Assembly: GCF_024128855.1 (NCBI RefSeq) | Contig: NZ_JAMYDV010000014.1 | Span: 1-64,000 of the forward strand | Length of the DNA stretch: 64,000 bases | Source: Rhodovulum tesquicola | GTDB lineage: Bacteria > Pseudomonadota > Alphaproteobacteria > Rhodobacterales > Rhodobacteraceae | Direction of reading: 5' to 3' | Shown here: positions 36,861-48,791 of the stretch, one piece after another | How the letters are laid out: each line of letters begins with the position of its first letter | Numbering within the stretch: the first letter of the stretch is position 1 | Made by a program: the position numbers and the translations under genes | Notes under the pieces: generated by a model | Databases searched by the model: none | What the model was told of the DNA's origin: nothing | The model's input: the letters and a program-made list of their open reading frames with translations, nothing else

Positions 36861-37021
36861 GCAGCCTGTGGCCTTGTGGGAGGGTGATCTAGTGCGAAGC
36901 GCGCAGGGTTGCAACCGTTTTTCTGGGTGGGTGGCGTTTCGCGCGACGGACTCTGCGGGAGGTTGGAATCCTCGTGGTTCAGGTTTACCTGTAGGGACAG
37001 CCAGCCATCCCGGATGCACCG

Positions 37022-37852
37022 ATGCGACGCCTGATCATCCTGCCCGTGCTCATCCTTCTGTTCGCGCTGCCGGTGCCCGTCCGGGCCGGGCCGTCGGCAC
37101 CGCTCGAGGCGCTGCTTTCGGCGCTTGCGCTTGACGATCTGGTGGCGGTCATGCGCGAGGAAGGCATGAGCCATGCCGACGAACTGGCGACCGAGATGTT
37201 TCCCGGTCGCGGTGGTGCGCGTTGGGCGGCGGAAGTGAGGCGGATCTACGATGGCGGCCGCATGTCCCGAGAGTTGCGTGACAGCCTGTCCGGCTCGCTG
37301 GCGGAGGCCGATCTCGAACCGCTTGTGGCCTTCTTCACTTCCGGGGATGGGGCGCGGATCGTTTCGCTGGAACTGTCTGCGCGGCGCGCTCTTCTGGACG
37401 AGGCGGTGAAGTCGGGCAGTCGTGAGCGGCTTGAGGAGATGCGGGCCGACGACGATCCGCGGCTCGACCTGATTGGACGGTTCATCGAGGCGAACGACCT
37501 GATCGAAGCGAATGTGGCGGGCGCGTTGAACGCGAATTATGCCTTTTATTCCGGGCTTGCCGACGGCCGCGCGTTCGATTTCGACCTGGGCGAGGAACAG
37601 ATGCTCGCCGATGTCTGGGGCCAGGAGCAGGAGATCCGCGACGAGACACGGGACTGGATCTTTTCCTATCTGGCGATGGCCTATGCGCCGCTGTCCGATA
37701 CCGCGCTGGAAGCCTATGTCGCGATATCGGAAACCCGGGAGGGCGCGGCCCTGAACGCCGCGCTGTTCAAGGCCTTCGACATCAGCTTCACCCGGATCTC
37801 GCGCGAACTGGGTCTGGCCGCTGCCGGATTCATCGCCGGTCAGGATCTCTGA
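37022..37852 (+). CDS. DUF2059-domain exported protein
   Basis: A 276-residue secreted protein with a signal peptide (1-22, ending PVPVRA). The rest is mainly helical, with LEPLVAFFTSGDGARIVSLELSARRALLD near the middle, the conserved DUF2059 region (usually FYxSxxG), here seen once as FFTSGDG and again as a similar DTALEAYVAISETREGAALNAAL late in the chain. The two-copy pattern suggests an internal repeat. Function unknown. Confidence 0.72.
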   Translation: MRRLIILPVLILLFALPVPVRAGPSAPLEALLSALALDDLVAVMREEGMSHADELATEMFPGRGGARWAAEVRRIYDGGRMSRELRDSLSGSLAEADLEPLVAFFTSGDGARIVSLELSARRALLDEAVKSGSRERLEEMRADDDPRLDLIGRFIEANDLIEANVAGALNANYAFYSGLADGRAFDFDLGEEQMLADVWGQEQEIRDETRDWIFSYLAMAYAPLSDTALEAYVAISETREGAALNAALFKAFDISFTRISRELGLAAAGFIAGQDL

Positions 37853-37871
37853 TCCGGGCGTGCCGCGGCCC

Positions 37872-37900
37872 TTGACTTGGCGGCATGAATCGCGGATACG
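37872..37900 (+). promoter_or_regulatory. Predicted sigma-70 promoter of rplU-rpmA
   Basis: TTGACT (37872-37877) and GATACG (37895-37900) are 17 bp apart. Transcription would start near 37907, at the base of the hairpin described next. Confidence 0.4.
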
Positions 37901-37908
37901 CACGGCTC

Positions 37909-37935
37909 CGGCCCCGCTGCACAGCTTCGGGGCCG
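37909..37935 (+). promoter_or_regulatory. 5'-leader hairpin of rplU
   Basis: CGGCCCCG (37909-37916) and CGGGGCCG (37928-37935) form a perfect 8-bp GC-rich stem with an 11-base loop, about 108 bases before the rplU ATG. No T-run follows, so it is not a standard terminator. It might be a ribosomal-protein leader or an mRNA-stabilising 5' structure. Confidence 0.45.
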
Positions 37936-38042
37936 TCAATGTTGACAACGTCCCGCACGGGGCGCGCTGTCCGAGGCGCTGATGCCGAACGCCGCCCGCC
38001 GGGCGGGGCCACAGGACGCGGCAGAAAAGAAGGAAAAGGCCC

Positions 38043-38639
38043 ATGTTTGCGGTCCTCAAGACCGGTGGCAAGCAGTACAAGGTCCAGTCGGGCGATGTGC
38101 TGCGCGTCGAGAAGCTCGCCGCCGATGCCGGCGACACGGTTCAGTTCAACGAGATCCTCATGGTCGGCGACACGATCGGCACGCCCAATGTGGCGGGTGC
38201 CGCGGTGCAGGCCCAGGTGATCGACCAGATCAAGGGTGACAAGGTCATCCACTTCGTAAAGCGCCGCCGGAAGCACAGCTCCAAGCGCACCAAGGGCCAC
38301 CGCCAGCAGTTGACGCTGGTTCGGGTGACCGAGATCCTCGCCGCAGGCGGCGAAGGGACCGGCGTGAAGGCCGCGATCGGCGCGGGCAGCGTTGCCTCTG
38401 TCGCGTCGGGTGTCGTGGCCGCGAAACCGGCCGTGGCCGGTGGCGACGATCTGAAGAAGCTGTCGGGCGTCGGTCCGGCGATGGAAAAGAAATTCCACGA
38501 GGCGGGCATCACCGGCTATGCCCAGATCGCGGCCTGGACCCCCGAGCAGGTGGCCGCCATGGAAGAGCGCCTTGGGACCAAGGGCAAGATCGAGAAAGAG
38601 GGCTGGGTCGAACAAGCCAAGACCCTGGCCCAGGGCTAA
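38043..38639 (+). CDS. rplU: 50S ribosomal protein L21 with a long C-terminal extension
   Basis: The first ~103 residues are a normal L21 ([25 protein letters not shown], then [26 protein letters not shown]). A 95-residue tail follows: an Ala/Gly/Val linker, then [29 protein letters not shown], a helix-hairpin-helix-like unit, and a closing helix. The tail makes it about twice the standard length; similar tails are known in Rhodobacterales. AAGAAGGAAAAG precedes the ATG. rpmA follows after 18 bp. Confidence 0.95.
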   Translation: MFAVLKTGGKQYKVQSGDVLRVEKLAADAGDTVQFNEILMVGDTIGTPNVAGAAVQAQVIDQIKGDKVIHFVKRRRKHSSKRTKGHRQQLTLVRVTEILAAGGEGTGVKAAIGAGSVASVASGVVAAKPAVAGGDDLKKLSGVGPAMEKKFHEAGITGYAQIAAWTPEQVAAMEERLGTKGKIEKEGWVEQAKTLAQG

Positions 38640-38657
38640 GCGAGAGGAGAGGACGAC

Positions 38658-38927
38658 ATGGCACACAAGAAAGCAGGCGGCTCCTCGCGTAACGGTCGCG
38701 ACTCGGCCGGACGGCGCCTCGGCGTCAAGATCTACGGTGGCCAGTCGGCCATCCCGGGCAACATCATCGTGCGCCAGCGCGGAACGAAGTTCTGGCCGGG
38801 CGAGGGTGTCGGCATGGGCCGCGACCACACGATCTTTGCGGTCTGCGAGGGCGCCGTGACCTTCCGGAAGGGGCTGAAGGGGCGCACCTTCATTTCCGTC
38901 CTGCCGATAGCCGGGGCCGCAGAGTAA
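38658..38927 (+). CDS. rpmA: 50S ribosomal protein L27
   Basis: An 89-residue L27 beginning [20 protein letters not shown], whose N-terminus reaches towards the peptidyl-transferase centre; [21 protein letters not shown] completes the pattern. AGAGGAGAGG is a strong ribosome-binding site. It is the second gene of the rplU operon. Confidence 0.97.
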   Translation: MAHKKAGGSSRNGRDSAGRRLGVKIYGGQSAIPGNIIVRQRGTKFWPGEGVGMGRDHTIFAVCEGAVTFRKGLKGRTFISVLPIAGAAE

Positions 38928-39124
38928 GCCGAAACCACGCGAGAACTGACACAGGTGGGGGATCGGTAGCGTGCCGGTCCCCCCTTCGTTATTCGTGACC
39001 GACGCGATGCCTGGGGAGGCTTGGATCGGGGAAGTGGAGCGGGAGACCGCCCTGCCGCCCGGCGCGACTTGCGGAAAAGCCGCGAGGTTGCCATCTGACC
39101 CGAGAGGGGGCGAGGAGGAAGAGC

Positions 39125-39664
39125 ATGAAACTGGACGTCGTTTCCAGCCAGCCCGTGATCGAAGCGACGCGCTTCATCCTGCGGCCGGTGCGCCGGTCCG
39201 ATGCGGGACTGCTGGGCCTTTACACGGGCGACGCGCGCGTCGCGCGCTTTACCCGCACGATCCCCCATCCGCTGCCGCCCGGCGCGACCGAGGCGTTCAT
39301 CCAGCGCGCCCAGAATCCCGACCGTGGCGAGGATGTCTGGGTCATGGACGGAACCGACCACGGGCTGTCCGAGGTGCTGGGGGTGATCGGCCTCGACCGG
39401 ATGGAGCGCGACCAGTCGCAGATCGGCTATTGGGTGGCGCCCGCCTTCTGGAATACCGGGATCGCGTCCGAGGCGGTGCATGCGCTTCTCGATGCCAATC
39501 CGCAGCGCTGCAAGACGATCTTTGCCGAGGTGTTCCAGGATAATCCGGGTTCGGCGCGCGTTCTGACCAATGCCGGGTTCGAATATATCGGCGATGCCGA
39601 GGCGTTCTCGGTTGCGCGCGGGGCCAAGGTGCTGACCTGGACCTATCTCAAGCGGCTCGACTAG
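39125..39664 (+). CDS. GNAT-family N-acetyltransferase (RimJ/RimL type)
   Basis: A 179-residue acetyltransferase_3-type GNAT: TRFILRPVRRSDAGLL start, GVIGLDRMERDQSQIGYWVAPAFWN in the middle, and NPGSARVLTNAGFEYIGDAE, the motif B/acceptor end. The first gene of a pair lying between rpmA and obgE; its stop is 5 bp from the second GNAT. N-terminal acetylation of a ribosomal protein is a tempting idea from context only. Confidence 0.88.
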   Translation: MKLDVVSSQPVIEATRFILRPVRRSDAGLLGLYTGDARVARFTRTIPHPLPPGATEAFIQRAQNPDRGEDVWVMDGTDHGLSEVLGVIGLDRMERDQSQIGYWVAPAFWNTGIASEAVHALLDANPQRCKTIFAEVFQDNPGSARVLTNAGFEYIGDAEAFSVARGAKVLTWTYLKRLD

Positions 39665-39669
39665 GGCCG

Positions 39670-42332
<2,663 letters not shown>

Positions 42333-42336
<4 letters not shown>

Positions 42337-43598
42337 GGGACGAGACCGACATTCCCGCGATGATGGCCGAACTTGGCGCCCGCGCGAAGGCCGCGGCGGC
42401 GGACCTCGCCTTTGCCGATCCGGCCGCCAAGCGGCACGCGCTGGAGGCTGCGGCTGACGCCGTCGCGGCGCATGAGGCCGAGATTCTGGCCGCCAACGAA
42501 AAGGACATGGTGTTCGGGCGCGACAAGGGGCTGAGCCCGGCGATGCTCGACCGGCTGAAGCTCGATGGAGCCCGGATCGCCGGGATCGTCGCGGGGCTGC
42601 GTGCGGTGGCCGCCCAGCCCGACCCGGTGGGGCAGGTGATGGCGGAGTGGGACATGCCGAGCGGCCTGCACATCCGCCGGGTGCGCACGCCACTGGGCGT
42701 GATCGGCGTGATCTATGAAAGCCGGCCGAACGTGACGGCGGATGCCGGCGCGCTGTGCCTCAAGGCCGGCAATGCCGTGATCCTGCGCGGCGGGTCCGAG
42801 AGCTTCCATTCCTCGGGCGCGCTCCATGCCTGTCTGGTCGAGGGGTTGCGCGCAGCCGGGCTGCCCGAGGACGCGATCCAGCGCGTGCCGACGCGGGACC
42901 GGGCGGCGGTGAGCGCCATGCTGGGGATGACCGGGGTGATCGACGTGATCGTGCCCCGCGGCGGCAAGGGGCTGGTCGGCCTTGTCCAGCGCGAGGCCCG
43001 CGTGCCGGTCTTTGCCCATCTCGAAGGGATCGTGCATGTCTATGTCGACCGCGCGGCCGACCCCGAAAAGGCGCTGCGCGTGGTGCTGAACGCCAAGACG
43101 CGGCGGACGGGGATCTGCGGCGCGGCCGAATGCCTGCTGGTGCACCGCGACGTGGCCGACACGCTGGGCGCGGAACTGGTGGGGGCGCTGGTCGCCGCGG
43201 GCGTGCGGGTGCATGCGGACGAGGCGCTGGCGCGGCTGCCCGGAACGATCCCGGCCACCGCCGAGGATTGGGGGCGCGAATACCTCGACATGGACATCGC
43301 GGCAAAGGTGGTCGAGGACATCGACGCGGCGATCGACCATGTCCGGACCTTCGGGTCGGGCCACACCGACGCGATCCTGACCGAGGATGATGCGGCAGCG
43401 GCGCGGTTCTTCGAGCGGCTGGACAGCGCGATCCTGATGCGCAACGCCTCGACCCAGTTCGCCGATGGCGGCGAGTTCGGCATGGGCGCCGAGATCGGCA
43501 TCGCCACCGGCAAGCTGCACGCGCGTGGCCCGGTGGGGGCCGAGCAGCTGACGAGCTTCAAGTATCTGGTCGAGGGCGCGGGAACCATCCGCGGCTGA
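42333..43598 (+). CDS. proA: Gamma-glutamyl phosphate reductase
   Basis: A 421-residue aldehyde-dehydrogenase-fold enzyme making glutamate-5-semialdehyde, the second proline step. [46 protein letters not shown] and the catalytic-Cys region [14 protein letters not shown] are visible. Coupled to proB by ATGA. A repeat- and hairpin-rich gap follows before the convergent ABC operon. Confidence 0.96.
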
Positions 43599-43634
43599 AC
43601 GGGAAAGAACGGAGCGCTCCCGCCCCCGTCCGGC

Positions 43635-43692
43635 GCAAGGCGCATGCGCCTTGCTTGTCCGGGGTTGGGCGTGGCGCGGCCTTGCGGCCGCG
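43635..43692. terminator. Two strong palindromes between convergent genes, probable bidirectional terminator
   Basis: GCAAGGCGCATGCGCCTTGC at 43635-43654 is a perfect 20-bp palindrome. CGCGGCC-TTGC-GGCCGCG at 43675-43692 is a 7-bp stem with a 4-base loop. Both lie between the 3' ends of proA and the ABC permease gene. No T-run follows, which is common in high-GC genomes. Confidence 0.45.
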
Positions 43693-43701
43693 GCCTCCGG
43701 C

Positions 43702-43726
43702 GGGGATATTTGTCGCCAGAAGAAGG
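43702..43726 (+). repeat. Dispersed intergenic repeat, copy 1
   Basis: GGGGATATTT, four variable bases, then GCCAGAAGAAGGG. The same sequence recurs inverted at 61165-61190, also between convergent genes and next to a GC-rich hairpin. Confidence 0.65.
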
Positions 43727-43734
43727 GCCGGGTC

Positions 43735-44499
43735 TCAGCCCGAGGGGCGTTCCGCCCAGCCCGCGAAGATGCGTTCGAGCACCAGCACCGCGTAGTAGAG
43801 CAGGATGCCGAGCGCGGCGAGCGCGATCAGGACGGCGAACATCAGCGGATAGTCGCCATTGGTCTCTCCCGACTTGAAGAGCGCGCCGAGGCCGCGGCCA
43901 TGCGGCGAGACGATTTCCACGAGATTGGTGCCGATGAACGCCAGCGTCACCGAGACCTTGAGCGCGCCGAAGAACTCCGGCAGCGTCTTGGGCAGCGCGA
44001 TCTTCCAGAAGATCGTCATGCGCGAGGCGCCGAGGCTGCGCAGGATGTCGCGATATTCCGGCTCCAGCGTCGAGAGCCCGATGCCGACCGAGACGGCGAT
44101 GGGGAAGAAGCTGATCAGGAAGGCCATGAGCACGGTGTTGAAATCATGCTGGCCGACGAACAGCAGCGCGATCACCGGCACCAGCGTCGCCTTGGGGATG
44201 GCGTTGAAGCCCACCAGAAGCGGGTAGAGCGCATCGCGGGCGATCCGGGAAAAGCCCATGAGCACGCCGATACCCGTGCCCACCACCACCGCGATACACA
44301 GCCCCAGCACCGTTCGCCAGAGCGTCTGCCAGCCCATTTCCAGGAACAGGTGGCGGAACTTCCAGAAGGCGGGCGGCAGGTCCGAGGGCGAGGCCATCTT
44401 GTAGTTCGGCCATTGGTTGACCCAGACCAGCGCCTCCCACAGGCAAAGGAAGATCAGCACGGCGGCGATCGGCACGGCGATCTTGCGCATCATGTCCAT
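43735..44499 (-). CDS. ABC importer permease (NitT/TauT-type)
   Basis: A 254-residue permease with six TM helices and the EAA-type loop LRSLGASRMTIFWKIALPKT, which docks on the ATPase. It is the last gene of a substrate-binding protein-ATPase-permease operon and shares one base with the ATPase stop. Homologous systems carry sulfonates, pyrimidines or flavin precursors. Confidence 0.9.
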   Translation of the reverse strand: MDMMRKIAVPIAAVLIFLCLWEALVWVNQWPNYKMASPSDLPPAFWKFRHLFLEMGWQTLWRTVLGLCIAVVVGTGIGVLMGFSRIARDALYPLLVGFNAIPKATLVPVIALLFVGQHDFNTVLMAFLISFFPIAVSVGIGLSTLEPEYRDILRSLGASRMTIFWKIALPKTLPEFFGALKVSVTLAFIGTNLVEIVSPHGRGLGALFKSGETNGDYPLMFAVLIALAALGILLYYAVLVLERIFAGWAERPSG

Positions 44500-45287
44500 C
44501 AGTGGGTCTCTCCGTCACGGCCCTGCGCGATGCGGATCTGGTCGCGCAGGTAATGCAGCATGTCCTGGGCCTCGGGCTCGAACAGGATGTCGAGCGTGCG
44601 GTCCGCGGGCAGGGTCACATCCAGCACGGCCTGGGTGCGGGCTGGCCGACCCGACAGCACGAAGACCTGATCGCCCAGGAAGACGCTTTCGCGCAGGTCA
44701 TGGGTGATGAGAACGCAGGTGAAGGGTTCGGCCGCGCGCAGATCGCGCATGGTCTGCCACAGATCCTCGCGGGTGAAGGCGTCGAGCGCGCCGAAAGGTT
44801 CGTCCATGATCAGCACGTCGGGCTTGTGCACGATGGCGCGGCAGAGGCTGGCGCGCTGGCGCATGCCGCCCGACAGCTCGCTCGGGCGCTTGTGCTCGAA
44901 TCCCTTCAGGCCGACCATCTCGAGCAGGTGCAGCGCGCGCGCCTCTCGGTCCCGGCGCGGCATCCCCGGCGCGACGATCTCAAGCGGGAGGATCACGTTC
45001 TGCAGGATCGTGCGCCATTCCAGCAGGACCGGGTTCTGGAACGCCATGCCCACCGTCCTGCGCGGGCCGGTGACGCGTTCGCCATGCAGCCAGACCTCCC
45101 CCCGGTCGGGTTTCATCAGCCCCGCGATCAGCCGCGTCAGGGTGGACTTGCCGCAGCCCGAGGGGCCAACGACGGCGGCGAATTCGCCCTCGGGCACCGA
45201 GATGTTCAGATCGTCCAGCACCGGCAGCGGGCCGGACTTTGTGCGATAGGCGTGGGTGACGCCCTTGATGTCGATGAGATTGTCCAT
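44499..45287 (-). CDS. ABC importer ATP-binding protein (NitT/TauT-type)
   Basis: A 262-residue ATPase: Walker A VGPSGCGKST, Q-loop AFQNPVLLEWRT, signature LSGGMRQRASLCRA, Walker B VLIMDEPFGALDAFT and H-loop LITHDLRES. The ATG at 45287 opens MDNLIDIKGVTHAYR; the open frame upstream enters the substrate-binding gene and is not used. Confidence 0.92.
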   Translation of the reverse strand: MDNLIDIKGVTHAYRTKSGPLPVLDDLNISVPEGEFAAVVGPSGCGKSTLTRLIAGLMKPDRGEVWLHGERVTGPRRTVGMAFQNPVLLEWRTILQNVILPLEIVAPGMPRRDREARALHLLEMVGLKGFEHKRPSELSGGMRQRASLCRAIVHKPDVLIMDEPFGALDAFTREDLWQTMRDLRAAEPFTCVLITHDLRESVFLGDQVFVLSGRPARTQAVLDVTLPADRTLDILFEPEAQDMLHYLRDQIRIAQGRDGETH

Positions 45288-45345
45288 GCCGGATGAGGGA
45301 TCGCCCCCGGGCCTGCGCAAGGCGGGCCCGGAGGCGGAACCCTTG

Positions 45346-46353
45346 TCACTCCATCGACAGGCTGCCGTCAGCGGGCAGGAAGGAGGCGTCGAAATACAGC
45401 GCCATGTCGGGGGCGTTGGTGAACTCGTACACCGATTTCGTCTGCTCGATGGCCAGCGCCATGCGCTCGGGGTCGATATTGCCCATGCCATTGGCCATGA
45501 CCCAATCGGTCATCACATTGTCGGCCAGCGCCATCTGAAGCCGCTCGATCTCGAGCGCCTTGTCGGCGGCGGGGTTGCGCCGGATCAGGCTGTCGATGGC
45601 GGCCTCGGGGTCGGCCACGGTGTCCTTCCAGCCCCTGGCCACGGCGCGCAGGAAGCCGGTGATAACCTCGGGATTGGCCTGGGCAAAATCGCTGTTGGCG
45701 ATGATCGCGTTGCCGTAAAGCGCCACGCCATGATCGGCCATCAGGATCACCGAGATATCCTCGGCCGGAACGCCGAGCCGCTTGAGGTTCAGCGTCGAGG
45801 AAAATGAAAAGCCGGTGACCGCGGCCACCTTGCCCTCGGCCAGCATCGGCTCGCGCACCGGGAAGCCAACGGGTTCGACCGTGACCGTCGCCATGTCGAT
45901 GCCGTTCTCGGCGGCGAAGATCGGGAATTGCGCCCAGGCGCCATCGGGGGGCGGGGCGCCCAGCACCTTGCCTGCGATATCGCCCGGCGCCTCGATGCCC
46001 AGCGACTTGCGCCCGACCATGGCGAAGGGCGGCTTGTCATAGACCATCATCACCGCGATCACGGGGGCGCCGGGGTTCTGGTCGAGGAATTTCATCAGGC
46101 TGTTGATATCGGCGAAGCCCACCGGGAAGGCGCCGGTCGCAACTTTCGGGATCGCATCGAGCGAGCCCGCGCCCTCGCTGATCTCGACCTTCAGCCCTTC
46201 CTCGGCAAAGAGGCCCTTGTCCACGGCCACGAAATAGGGTGCCGCAGGGCCTTCGAATTTCCAGTCGAGCGCAAAGGACAGCGAGGTTTCGGCCTGGCTT
46301 GCCGTGGCGACCAGCGCCGCGGCGGCGAAGCTGGCAAGGGCATGTCGGAACAT
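45346..46353 (-). CDS. NMT1/THI5-type periplasmic substrate-binding protein
   Basis: A 335-residue secreted binding protein: signal peptide MFRHALASFAAAALVATASQA, then SFALDWKFEGPAAPYFVAVDKGLF and GAGSLDAIPKVATGAFPVGFADIN, the family's start. GGAGAG precedes the ATG at 46353; a GTG four codons earlier is in frame. Relatives bind hydroxymethyl- or formylaminopyrimidine or riboflavin-related ligands. I see no thiamine or FMN riboswitch upstream, so the ligand is open. Confidence 0.88.
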   Translation of the reverse strand: MFRHALASFAAAALVATASQAETSLSFALDWKFEGPAAPYFVAVDKGLFAEEGLKVEISEGAGSLDAIPKVATGAFPVGFADINSLMKFLDQNPGAPVIAVMMVYDKPPFAMVGRKSLGIEAPGDIAGKVLGAPPPDGAWAQFPIFAAENGIDMATVTVEPVGFPVREPMLAEGKVAAVTGFSFSSTLNLKRLGVPAEDISVILMADHGVALYGNAIIANSDFAQANPEVITGFLRAVARGWKDTVADPEAAIDSLIRRNPAADKALEIERLQMALADNVMTDWVMANGMGNIDPERMALAIEQTKSVYEFTNAPDMALYFDASFLPADGSLSME

Positions 46354-46799
46354 GGGTCTCTCCACTTGGTGTTGTCCGGCGACCGTGGCCGCGGCGTGCG
46401 CAAAGTTTAATCGACGTGGCCCGGAATCGGGACAAGAGCAGAAATCCGGTTCGGAAAACAGGCGTTTCGGCGAGATGATGCTGAAAAACCATGCGCATGG
46501 CTATTGAAATGCGGGCGCCGGGGGCGTGACGTTGCCAACCGTCGGCCCGACAGACCGTTTCGGCAGGGAATCATCCTCCCCTTTGTCGCCGCGCGGTGCG
46601 TGGCCCCCCGACGCGGTCCGGTTTGCCGTTGCCAAGGCCTCGCAGGTGTTGTGAACTCGCGCGCCAGCGATGCAGGCGAAGCGGCCCCTTGACGGTGCCC
46701 GTTCCGCGTCATCTGGCCGGAGGCACCCATGCCGCGACATGGCAACGTGACACCCACGCGCTGCGCGGCCAATGGCTGCGGCGGGCAGGGGCGTGCCGC
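46354..46799. other. 446-bp gap between divergent genes, nothing recognised
   Basis: No gene, tRNA, riboswitch or palindrome of note is seen. It must hold the promoters of the ABC operon (minus) and the Na/Pi gene (plus). Open frames here have the composition of non-coding GC-rich DNA. Confidence 0.5.
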
Positions 46800-48503
46800 G
46801 TGACCCCCGGCCTCGATCAGGTCGGCAGCATCGCGGCGACGATGGTCGGTGGTCTCGCGCTGTTCCTCTTCGGGATGGAGATCATGACCCGCGCGCTCAA
46901 GCAGGTCGCGGGCGAGTCGATGAAGACGATCCTGGCGCGGATGACAGGCAACCGGTTTGCCGGGCTGACCGCAGGGGCGGTGGTGACGGCGCTGATCCAG
47001 TCCTCCTCGGTGACGACGGTCCTCTTGGTCGGGTTCATCTCGGCAGGGCTGATGACCTCGGCGCAAAGCGTCGCGGTGATCCTTGGCGCGAATATCGGTA
47101 CGACGCTGACCGCGCAGGTTCTGGCCTTCGATGTCGACTCGCTCGGCCTGCCGATGCTGTCGCTAGGCTTTTTCGGCTCGCTGCTGGCGCGGCGCAGCCG
47201 TCATGCCGAGATCGGGCGGATTGTGCTGGGGATTGGGATGATCTTCTTCGGCATGGCGACGATGAAGACGGCGATGGCGCCGCTGCGCGACGTTCCGGCC
47301 TTTCTCGATCTGCTGGCGACACTCGACAACCTGGTGCTGGCGGCTCTTGCCGGGGCGATGCTGACCGCGCTGCTGCAATCCTCATCCATCTCGACCGGGC
47401 TTGCGATCGTGCTGACGGGGCAAGGTCTGGTCGGGCTCGAAACCGCCATCGCGATCGCGCTGGGTGCCAATGTCGGCACTTGCATGACCGCACTTCTGGC
47501 CTCGATCGGGCAGCCGCGCGAGGCGGTCCGGGCGGCGATGGTACATGTGATCTTCAATGTCGCGGGGGTCGTGCTCTGGATCGGGTTCATCGACCAGCTT
47601 GCGGTTCTGGCGCACCTCTCCGCCCCCGAGGGCGCCTCGACGCCGCGCCATATGGCCAATGCCCACACGATCTTCAATTTGGCCAATGCGTTCCTGTTCC
47701 TGGGCTTTACCGGGCAACTCAGCCGCCTGGTGCTCTGGCTGCTGCCGGACCGCCCCGAGCGGGTCGAGCCGCTGCACGCACCGCGCCATCTGGACCGGCA
47801 ACTCCTTCAGGTGCCCGCCTTCGCCCTGGATGCCGCGCGGCTCGAGGTGGGGCACCTGTCCGAGCTTGTCCGGAGCCAGCTGGACGCTGCAATGCCTACG
47901 GTCGTCTCGGGCAGCCCGTTCGAGATCGACCGGCTGAAGGTGGCGGACCGCCCCGTGGATCTGCTGCACCGCGAGATCGTCGGTTATCTGAGAGAGGCGG
48001 GGCTGGGCCGACTGCCCGAGGAACAGTCCAAACGGCTGCTGGCGCTGATGCGCATCGCCAATGACCTTGAACATATCGGCGATCTGGTGGCCACGGGGCT
48101 TGTGACCTCGGCGCGCAAGCGCCACGAGGAGAACGTGGTGATAAGCCCGCAAACCGCGGCGATGCTGGGGCGGCTGCATCGCGAGGTTCTGCGCGCCTTC
48201 GACGGGGTCGCCGCCGCGCTGGAGACGCAGGATGCCGGGCCAGCGAAAAAGGTGCGCGAGATGAAGGCGGGGTTCTCGGCGCTGATGGAGGAAGCTGCCG
48301 CGCACGAGGTCGTGCGGTTGAGGGCCGATGCGCCGCGTCGGTTGCACACCTATACCCGAGAGATCGAACTGACCCAGACCTTCGACGACATCTTTCGCAT
48401 CCTGCGCCGGATCGCGCGGACGGAGATTGGAATCTTCGTGGAGCGTTCTGCGCCCGATGCCGGTGACGCCAACGGCCCAGCGGAAAACCGCGCCGCGGAG
48501 TGA
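46800..48503 (+). CDS. Na+/phosphate-cotransporter family protein with PhoU-like C-terminus
   Basis: A 567-residue protein. The membrane half (about 1-310) has two NptA/PNaS repeats: GGLALFLFGMEIMTRALKQVAG with ALIQSSSVTTVLLVGF, and ALLQSSSISTGLAIVLTGQG in the second half. The QSSS pair is the substrate and Na+ site. The C-terminal ~220 residues are helical, with MRIANDLEHIGDLV and HREVLRAFDGVAAAL, like PhoU. The GTG at 46800 follows AGGGG; an ATG at 46842 is the alternative. It could take up or release phosphate. Confidence 0.9.
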   Translation: MTPGLDQVGSIAATMVGGLALFLFGMEIMTRALKQVAGESMKTILARMTGNRFAGLTAGAVVTALIQSSSVTTVLLVGFISAGLMTSAQSVAVILGANIGTTLTAQVLAFDVDSLGLPMLSLGFFGSLLARRSRHAEIGRIVLGIGMIFFGMATMKTAMAPLRDVPAFLDLLATLDNLVLAALAGAMLTALLQSSSISTGLAIVLTGQGLVGLETAIAIALGANVGTCMTALLASIGQPREAVRAAMVHVIFNVAGVVLWIGFIDQLAVLAHLSAPEGASTPRHMANAHTIFNLANAFLFLGFTGQLSRLVLWLLPDRPERVEPLHAPRHLDRQLLQVPAFALDAARLEVGHLSELVRSQLDAAMPTVVSGSPFEIDRLKVADRPVDLLHREIVGYLREAGLGRLPEEQSKRLLALMRIANDLEHIGDLVATGLVTSARKRHEENVVISPQTAAMLGRLHREVLRAFDGVAAALETQDAGPAKKVREMKAGFSALMEEAAAHEVVRLRADAPRRLHTYTREIELTQTFDDIFRILRRIARTEIGIFVERSAPDAGDANGPAENRAAE

Positions 48504-48720
48504 ATGTCGCGCCCGGTCGCGCGGAATTGGGCCGGGCGGGGACGGTGCATTCGGGTCCCCCGTGCTGCGACCTTGAGTGATCGGAACGGGAGATGGGAAA
48601 CACACCTTCCGGGCCGTGCAGCGCCGATATGGCTACCCCGAAAGGGATATTTGGTCCTTTGGGCGAGATGTCCGGCATCAAGCGTATTCCGCCTCGCATC
48701 CCCTGACGCCTGTGCGGTGC

Positions 48721-48734
48721 TTGACGGCGGTCAA
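48721..48734. promoter_or_regulatory. TTGAC-N4-GTCAA palindrome before the host-attachment-type gene
   Basis: TTGAC (48721-48725), GGCG, GTCAA (48730-48734), a perfect inverted repeat of the Crp/Fnr-family (Dnr/NnrR-like) kind, 58 bp ahead of the ATG at 48792. A second site of the same sequence in both arms lies at 50366-50379 between two Crp/Fnr genes. Confidence 0.6.
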
Positions 48735-48791
48735 TTACAGGGCATCGGCCGCGTGGCAGACAGGGCGATCTGTCCGCAAGGGGGGCTTGCC

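Noticed and set aside
46354-46799. Possible thiamine or FMN riboswitch ahead of the NMT1/THI5-type ABC operon
   Set aside because: No CTGAGA-type TPP core or other conserved riboswitch block was found in the gap.
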